Assembly (NCBI RefSeq): GCF_047159865.1
Contig: NZ_AP038804.1
Span: forward strand, 2,232,001-2,296,000
Reading direction: 5' to 3'
DNA length: 64,000 nucleotides
DNA from: JAIOSF01 sp047159865
Lineage (GTDB): Bacteria; Campylobacterota; Campylobacteria; Campylobacterales; Arcobacteraceae
The notes beneath the pieces were generated by a model. The model saw nothing but the letters and a program-made list of their open reading frames with translations, was not told the DNA's origin and searched no databases. How positions within the stretch are numbered: position 1 is the stretch's first letter; each line of letters opens with the position of its first letter. Both the position numbers and the translations under genes were made by a program. Positions 59,581 through 64,000 of the stretch are shown in pieces.

Positions 59581-62427
59581 ATGAGCACACAATCTGAAGC
59601 AATACTAGAAGAAAATTTATTAAAACAACTCGAACTATTAAAATATGATAGAGTTGTAATAAAAGATGACAAAGCATTAGAATCAAATCTAAAGTCACAA
59701 CTCGAAATTCATAATAAAACTACTATTTCTGATACTGAATTTAAACGAATACTAAATCATCTCAATAAAGGTAATGTATTTGAAAAAGCTAAAATATTAA
59801 GAGATAAATATGTTTTACCTTGTGATGATGGAACTACAAAATATATAGAGTTTTTAGATAGTGAACATTGGTGTCAAAACCTTTTTCAAGTAACTTCCCA
59901 AGTAACAGTAGATGGAGTATATAAAAATAGATATGATGTAACTATACTTATAAATGGTTTTCCTTTAGTTCAAATTGAACTTAAAAGAAGAGGATTAGAA
60001 CTCAAAGAAGCATTTAATCAGACACTTAGATACAAAAGACACTCTTATAGTACTAATAATGCTTTATTTAACTATATACAGTTATTTATCATCTCTAATG
60101 GTGTAAATACTAAATATTATGCTAATAATAAAAATATTAAAGAGCTGAGTTTTAAACAAACATTTTATTGGGCGGATAAAGAAAATAAAAATATTACCAA
60201 TATAGAAGAATTTACAAATGACTTTCTTGAAAGATGTCATCTATCTAAAATGATATGTAAATATATAGTATTAGCAGAAGTTCCTAAAATACTTATGGTT
60301 CTTAGACCTTATCAGTTTCATGCAGTTGAAAATATCATAGATAGAGTATCAAACTCGCAAAAAAATGGATATATTTGGCATACAACTGGAAGTGGTAAAA
60401 CACTTACTTCATTTAAAACAGCTCAAATACTTATGAAACTACCAAAAGTGCATAAAGTTGTTTTTGTAGTAGATAGAAAAGATTTAGATTTTCAAACAAC
60501 AAAAGAGTTCAATAGTTTTAGTGATGGTTCAGTTGATGGTACAGATAATACAAGTTCATTAGTAAAACAATTTTCTGATGATACAAAATTAATAGTTACT
60601 ACTATTCAAAAACTAAATACGGCAATAAGTAAAAAACAATACTTGTCCAAAATGGAAAAACTACAAGATAAAAATATAGTATTTATATTTGATGAGTGTC
60701 ATAGAAGTCAGTTTGGGGAAACACATCTAAACATTACTAAGTTTTTTACTCATAACCAAATGATAGGTTTCACAGGAACTCCTATATTTGCAGAGAATGC
60801 ATCAAACAATGCCTTAGGAAAAAGAACTACAAAAGAATTATTTGATGATTGTTTACATAAGTATGTAATAACAGATGCAATTAACGATGATAATGTATTG
60901 AAATTTTCTATTGAGTATATAGGTAAATATAAAGAGAAAAAAGATAGTACTACAAATATTGATATAGAAGTAGAAGCAATAGATACAAAAGAACTTTTAG
61001 AGAGTGAAGATAGACTTGATAAGATAGTTGATTATATTATTGCAAATCATAATAGAAAAACTCACTCAAAAGAGTTTACGGCAATGATGTGTGTTAGCTC
61101 TGTGGATATGTTAATTAAATACTATGAATTATTTAAAAGTAAAAATCATAATTTAAAAATAGCAACAATTTTCTCTTATAGTGCAAATGAAGAAGATAAA
61201 GATGCAAAAGGGGAAATTAATCTTGATGATTCTGATGGACCTACTGTAGACGAAACACATATCAATAAGCATAGTAGAGAAAAATTAGATGAGTTTATAA
61301 CTGACTATAATAAAATATTTGGAAGTAAGTTTTCAACAAAAGATTCTCAAAGTTTTTATAACTACTACAATGACATATCAAAAAAAGTAAAACAAAAAGA
61401 GATAGATATACTACTTGTAGTAAATATGTTTTTAACGGGGTTTGATAGTAAAACTTTAAATACTTTATATGTAGATAAAAACTTAAAATATCATGGACTT
61501 ATACAAGCATTTTCAAGAACAAATAGAATTTTAAATGAGCAGAAATCTCAAGGTAATATTGTTTGTTTTAGGAATCTAAAAAAGAATACTGATGATGCAA
61601 TTGCTCTTTTTTCAAACAAAGATGCTAAAGAGATTATTGTAATGGAACCATATGAAGACTATGTTTTAAAGTTCAATGAAAAATATGACATTTTAATAAA
61701 TCTTGTTCCAACTATTGATAGTGTAAATGAATTAGATAATGAAGATGATAAATTAGAATTTATTAAAGCATTTAGAGATTTAATGAGAGTTAAAAATGTT
61801 CTTGGTGGATTTAGTGATTTTAAATGGTCTGATTTAAAAATGAGTGAACAAGAGTTTGAAGACTATAAGTCTAAATATCTTGATATGTATGAAGAGATTG
61901 GAAAAGGTGGTAAGGGAGAGGGAGCAGAAAAGGTATCTATTTTAGAAGATGTTGATTTTGAACTTGAACTTATTCATAAAGATGAAATCAATGTAAATTA
62001 TATCTTGAAACTTTTAGGACAATACAAAGATACCCAAGATGAAGAGCAAAGAAAAAAACAAAAAGAGAATATCTCTAATATCTTAAATAACAATCCACAA
62101 CTTAGAAGTAAAAGAGAACTAATAGAACAATTTATCAATGAAAACTTATTACAGATAAAAAATAGTGAAGATGTAGAAGATGAGTTTGAAAAGTTTTGGG
62201 ATGAACAAAAAGAAAAAGCTTTTGAAAAATTGTGTAAAGAAGATAACCTTGATAATGAAAAAGTAAAAAAAGTAATAGACACTTATATCTATGAACAGAG
62301 AAAACCTCTTGCACATGATGTTGCACAAACATTAAATGATAACTATACATATCTAAAAAGAAAAAAAATAGTTCCAAAAGTATTGGATAAGATTATTGGG
62401 TTTGTAGATAAGTTTTTTGAGAGATAG
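59581..62427 (+). CDS. hsdR: Type I restriction-modification restriction/translocase subunit
   Basis: A protein of 948 residues from the ATG at 59581; seven codons further upstream another ATG overlaps the previous gene and is less likely. The N-terminal nuclease has Y-D-V-T-I-L and Q-I-E-L-K-R, giving the D...E-x-K metal site. The motor has T-G-S-G-K-T (near 268), D-E-C-H-R-S (near 370), G-F-T-G-T-P, and V-N-M-F-L-T-G-F-D with Q-A-F-S-R-T-N-R further on. The C-terminal part is coiled-coil rich for binding the methylase. It should translocate DNA and cut it at a distance when the site is unmethylated. Confidence 0.96.
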   Translation: MSTQSEAILEENLLKQLELLKYDRVVIKDDKALESNLKSQLEIHNKTTISDTEFKRILNHLNKGNVFEKAKILRDKYVLPCDDGTTKYIEFLDSEHWCQNLFQVTSQVTVDGVYKNRYDVTILINGFPLVQIELKRRGLELKEAFNQTLRYKRHSYSTNNALFNYIQLFIISNGVNTKYYANNKNIKELSFKQTFYWADKENKNITNIEEFTNDFLERCHLSKMICKYIVLAEVPKILMVLRPYQFHAVENIIDRVSNSQKNGYIWHTTGSGKTLTSFKTAQILMKLPKVHKVVFVVDRKDLDFQTTKEFNSFSDGSVDGTDNTSSLVKQFSDDTKLIVTTIQKLNTAISKKQYLSKMEKLQDKNIVFIFDECHRSQFGETHLNITKFFTHNQMIGFTGTPIFAENASNNALGKRTTKELFDDCLHKYVITDAINDDNVLKFSIEYIGKYKEKKDSTTNIDIEVEAIDTKELLESEDRLDKIVDYIIANHNRKTHSKEFTAMMCVSSVDMLIKYYELFKSKNHNLKIATIFSYSANEEDKDAKGEINLDDSDGPTVDETHINKHSREKLDEFITDYNKIFGSKFSTKDSQSFYNYYNDISKKVKQKEIDILLVVNMFLTGFDSKTLNTLYVDKNLKYHGLIQAFSRTNRILNEQKSQGNIVCFRNLKKNTDDAIALFSNKDAKEIIVMEPYEDYVLKFNEKYDILINLVPTIDSVNELDNEDDKLEFIKAFRDLMRVKNVLGGFSDFKWSDLKMSEQEFEDYKSKYLDMYEEIGKGGKGEGAEKVSILEDVDFELELIHKDEINVNYILKLLGQYKDTQDEEQRKKQKENISNILNNNPQLRSKRELIEQFINENLLQIKNSEDVEDEFEKFWDEQKEKAFEKLCKEDNLDNEKVKKVIDTYIYEQRKPLAHDVAQTLNDNYTYLKRKKIVPKVLDKIIGFVDKFFER

Positions 62428-62450
62428 ATAGTATTAAATAAAGGATATAA

Positions 62451-63209
62451 ATGATTCATAAATTTTTTTTAATATTTCTTCTTTTAACAAGTTTGTTATT
62501 TGCTAAAGATATAGAACTACAGAAACTATTTGATAAAAGAGAACTTACGGGAACAGTAGTTATTAGTTCATTAGATAACAAAACAGTATTTGTCTCTGAT
62601 GATAAAAGAGCTAAAGAACAGTTTACTCCAGCATCAACTTTTAAGATTGCAAATACTTTAATTGCCCTTGAAGAAAAAGCTGTTAAAGATGAATTAGAGA
62701 TTATCAAATGGGATGGAAAAGATAAAGGTTGGAAGCCTTGGAATCAAGATCATTCTATTAAAAGTGGATTTCCTGTTTCTTGTGTATGGTGTTTTCAAGA
62801 ACTTGCAAAAAGAATAGGAATTAATACCTATAACAAGCATCTAAAACAATTAGACTATGGAAATATGAAAACAGATGGAAACTTAACAAGATTTTGGTTA
62901 GATGGAGATCTAAAAATTTCTGCTTTAGAGCAAATTGAGTTTTTACAAAAACTTTATAAAAATGATTTACCATATGAACAAAAAAATCTTGATAAAACAA
63001 AAGATGTAATGATTGTTGAATCAAATGATGATTATATTGTCAGAGTAAAAACAGGTTGGGCAATGAAGATTGGCTGGTATGTGGGATATATTGAATTTAA
63101 AGATAAAACTTGGTTCTTTGCTATGAATATGAATATGCCCAAATTAAGTCAAGCTAAATATAGAAAAGAAATCACTATGGAAGCATTAAAAATAAAAGGT
63201 ATTATTTAA
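62451..63209 (+). CDS. Class D (OXA-type) beta-lactamase
   Basis: A 252-residue periplasmic enzyme with a signal peptide ending at L-L-F-A-K. Class D landmarks: S62-T-F-K65 (catalytic serine and carbamylated lysine), S110-C-V112, Y136-G-N, and K200-T-G. F-W-L-D-G fits the W-x-D-G of the omega region. It lacks a lipobox. It starts 23 bases after hsdR with AAAGGA, so it may be on the hsd transcript. Related OXA enzymes are common in Arcobacter chromosomes, so this is as likely an intrinsic gene as a recent gain. Which penicillins or cephalosporins it hydrolyses cannot be judged by eye. Confidence 0.93.
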   Translation: MIHKFFLIFLLLTSLLFAKDIELQKLFDKRELTGTVVISSLDNKTVFVSDDKRAKEQFTPASTFKIANTLIALEEKAVKDELEIIKWDGKDKGWKPWNQDHSIKSGFPVSCVWCFQELAKRIGINTYNKHLKQLDYGNMKTDGNLTRFWLDGDLKISALEQIEFLQKLYKNDLPYEQKNLDKTKDVMIVESNDDYIVRVKTGWAMKIGWYVGYIEFKDKTWFFAMNMNMPKLSQAKYRKEITMEALKIKGII

Positions 63210-63257
63210 ATATAACTATATAGTTGTATTTCTCTTCTATATGAACATTTACATCAA

Positions 63258-63488
63258 TTAAACCTCTCTAATCTTATCGCAAAGATCATTAACTATATAA
63301 TCTAGTTTTTTAGATTTTGCATAATACTCTAAAAAAGGTTCTACCCATCCTGGTATTACTAGTGTTTTATCTTTTATTACTGTACCCCAGTTATTTACAG
63401 TAGAGTAGGGTGTATTACATAAAAATGCAAACTCTTTCTTATTTAAATCTAATTTTTTTAACTTTTCTAAAAATAATTCTTTATCCAT
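63258..63488 (-). CDS. Small DNA-binding protein (76 aa), probable autorepressor
   Basis: The ATG at 63488 has GAAAG upstream; a frame start five codons earlier has no ribosome site and lies within a palindrome. L-N-K-K-E-F-A-F-L-C-N-T-P-Y-S-T-V-N-N-W is a helix-turn-helix of the Xre/phage-Cro sort, followed by V-I-P-G-W-V-E-P-F-L-E-Y-Y. Comparable small proteins occur in plasmid and phage elements. It is divergent from the membrane-protein gene, and the shared region carries repeated palindromes at spacing suitable for its own control. Confidence 0.65.
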   Translation of the reverse strand: MDKELFLEKLKKLDLNKKEFAFLCNTPYSTVNNWGTVIKDKTLVIPGWVEPFLEYYAKSKKLDYIVNDLCDKIREV

Positions 63489-63501
63489 TATATTTTCTTT
63501 C

Positions 63502-63610
63502 ATACTAAATTAGTATTATTATACTAATTTTATGACTATATTAATACTTTATATTTGACATTTATATTATATTAGTATATAATTGTAACTATAAATACTA
63601 TATCAGTATT
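63502..63610. promoter_or_regulatory. Operator-like palindromes between divergent genes
   Basis: ATACTAA-A-TTAGTAT (63502-63516) and ATTAGTAT-TATT-ATACTAAT (63509-63528) overlap at the small regulator's 5' end. A single ATTAGTAT (63571-63578) covers the end of the promoter spacer for the membrane-protein gene. AATACT-ATATC-AGTATT (63594-63599 with 63605-63610) lies before its ribosome site. Confidence 0.65.
63555..63583 (+). promoter_or_regulatory. Consensus sigma-70 promoter for the membrane-protein gene
   Basis: TTGACA (63555-63560), 17 bases, then TATAAT (63578-63583), a perfect match to the consensus, 43 bases before the GTG start. An operator half-site, ATTAGTAT, overlaps the -10 end, so a repressor bound there would block it. 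Confidence 0.85.
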
Positions 63611-63625
63611 AAAAAGGAGTGCGTT

Positions 63626-64000
63626 GTGACAGTATTATTAATATTAGGATTTGTTCTATTCATCGTTTTAGCATATTATATATCTAAAAAATTTAATGAA
63701 TATACATATAAAAGATTTCAATATGAGTTTTTTGAGATAAAAAGTGCTTGTTTTATTGCAGCTTCATATATAGCATTATACATTGCTTATTATATCTATG
63801 ATAAATATACAGAAGCTAGTACACTGTTAAATGCACAAGTTCTCATTGTACTTGCAATATTTGTAATAGTAACCGTAGTAATCATAAATATTAAAAGAAC
63901 TAACTTGTTTATAGGTATTGTTGGTTCTATTTTACAATTGGTTTTATACAGCTTAATTACTTTGTATTTTATATTGATTATTGGATGTGCAATAGGTTCT
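63626..64000 (+). CDS. Membrane protein, truncated by the window edge
   Basis: A GTG start follows AAGGAG at six bases, and the frame is still open at base 64000, so at least 125 residues. Four hydrophobic segments are seen: V-L-L-I-L-G-F-V-L-F-I-V-L-A-Y at the start, C-F-I-A-A-S-Y-I-A-L, V-L-I-V-L-A-I-F-V-I-V-T-V-V-I-I and L-Y-S-L-I-T-L-Y-F-I-L-I-I-G. No motif identifies a function. It is controlled by the consensus promoter and probable operators shared with the small DNA-binding gene. Confidence 0.7.
   Translation, partial: MTVLLILGFVLFIVLAYYISKKFNEYTYKRFQYEFFEIKSACFIAASYIALYIAYYIYDKYTEASTLLNAQVLIVLAIFVIVTVVIINIKRTNLFIGIVGSILQLVLYSLITLYFILIIGCAIGS

Noticed and set aside
62427..62451. Terminator between hsdR and the beta-lactamase gene
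   Set aside because: The 23-base gap has no inverted repeat or T run.
53665..63600. Second copy of the tRNA-Asn 3' end marking an att site
   Set aside because: No repeat of the T-arm and acceptor end was seen downstream within the window.
1..64000. CRISPR array
   Set aside because: No regularly spaced identical repeats; the TTTTTAATACA copies are too short and irregular.

Overview
The window is AT-rich chromosomal DNA from a member of the Campylobacterota, most likely an Arcobacter-type organism (Arcobacteraceae). This is inferred from very low GC, the long DapD form, the short Sua5-like protein next to a secretin, several chemoreceptors with near-identical signalling tips, a GlnD-like protein, and an OXA-type class D beta-lactamase of the kind known from Arcobacter. 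No rRNA gene and no CRISPR array were seen.

Layout. 1-11.6 kb: a truncated glnD-like gene (minus strand), a tiny membrane peptide, a ThiF/MoeB-like protein, carB, a short Sua5/YrdC-family gene overlapping a secretin gene, polA, then a degenerate response regulator with two small genes behind it. 11.6-21.5 kb is almost all minus strand: lgt, a GlcF/HdrD-like Fe-S protein, an ABC-F ATPase, nhaA, and an ovothiol cassette (ovoA, ovoB) preceded by an AEC-family permease. 21.6-32.7 kb: an HMG-CoA-lyase-like aldolase, a two-gene ATPase/TOPRIM module that looks like phage defence, an AraC/GyrI-type regulator divergent from an aminotransferase, a methyltransferase, an NhaC-type antiporter, a membrane protein, a second ABC-F protein and a second AEC permease. 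32.8-49.4 kb: signal transduction (three chemoreceptors, a CheY-like receiver, a haem-motif GGDEF/EAL protein, a SixA-like protein without its catalytic histidine) mixed with housekeeping genes (dgt, aat, an HMCES/YedK-family gene, xth, a GNAT gene, metE). 49.4-53.5 kb: trmN6 and dapD, and htpG behind a CIRCE operator.

After tRNA-Asn (53590-53664) the character changes. About 1.26 kb without a protein gene contains an 11-nt repeat family and then roughly 800 bases that can fold into many stable helices, which I read as a candidate large structured RNA. Next comes a Type I restriction-modification operon, hsdM-hsdS-X-hsdR, where X encodes a protein with an HEPN ribonuclease motif in the position PrrC holds in the E. 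coli prr locus. An OXA beta-lactamase follows hsdR by 23 bases. The window ends with a small DNA-binding protein divergent from a membrane protein, sharing an operator-rich promoter region. The region has the look of a genomic or defence island at a tRNA gene, but neither an integrase nor a second copy of the tRNA end lies inside the window.

Functions were assigned by reading motifs and recalling families; no database search was run. The strongest leads are the structured RNA, the HEPN gene inside hsd, the ATPase/TOPRIM pair whose second gene lacks a convincing start codon, and several proteins that keep a family fold but have lost the key residue (YedK-like Cys2 to Pro, SixA-like His to Gly, CZB domain without zinc ligands).
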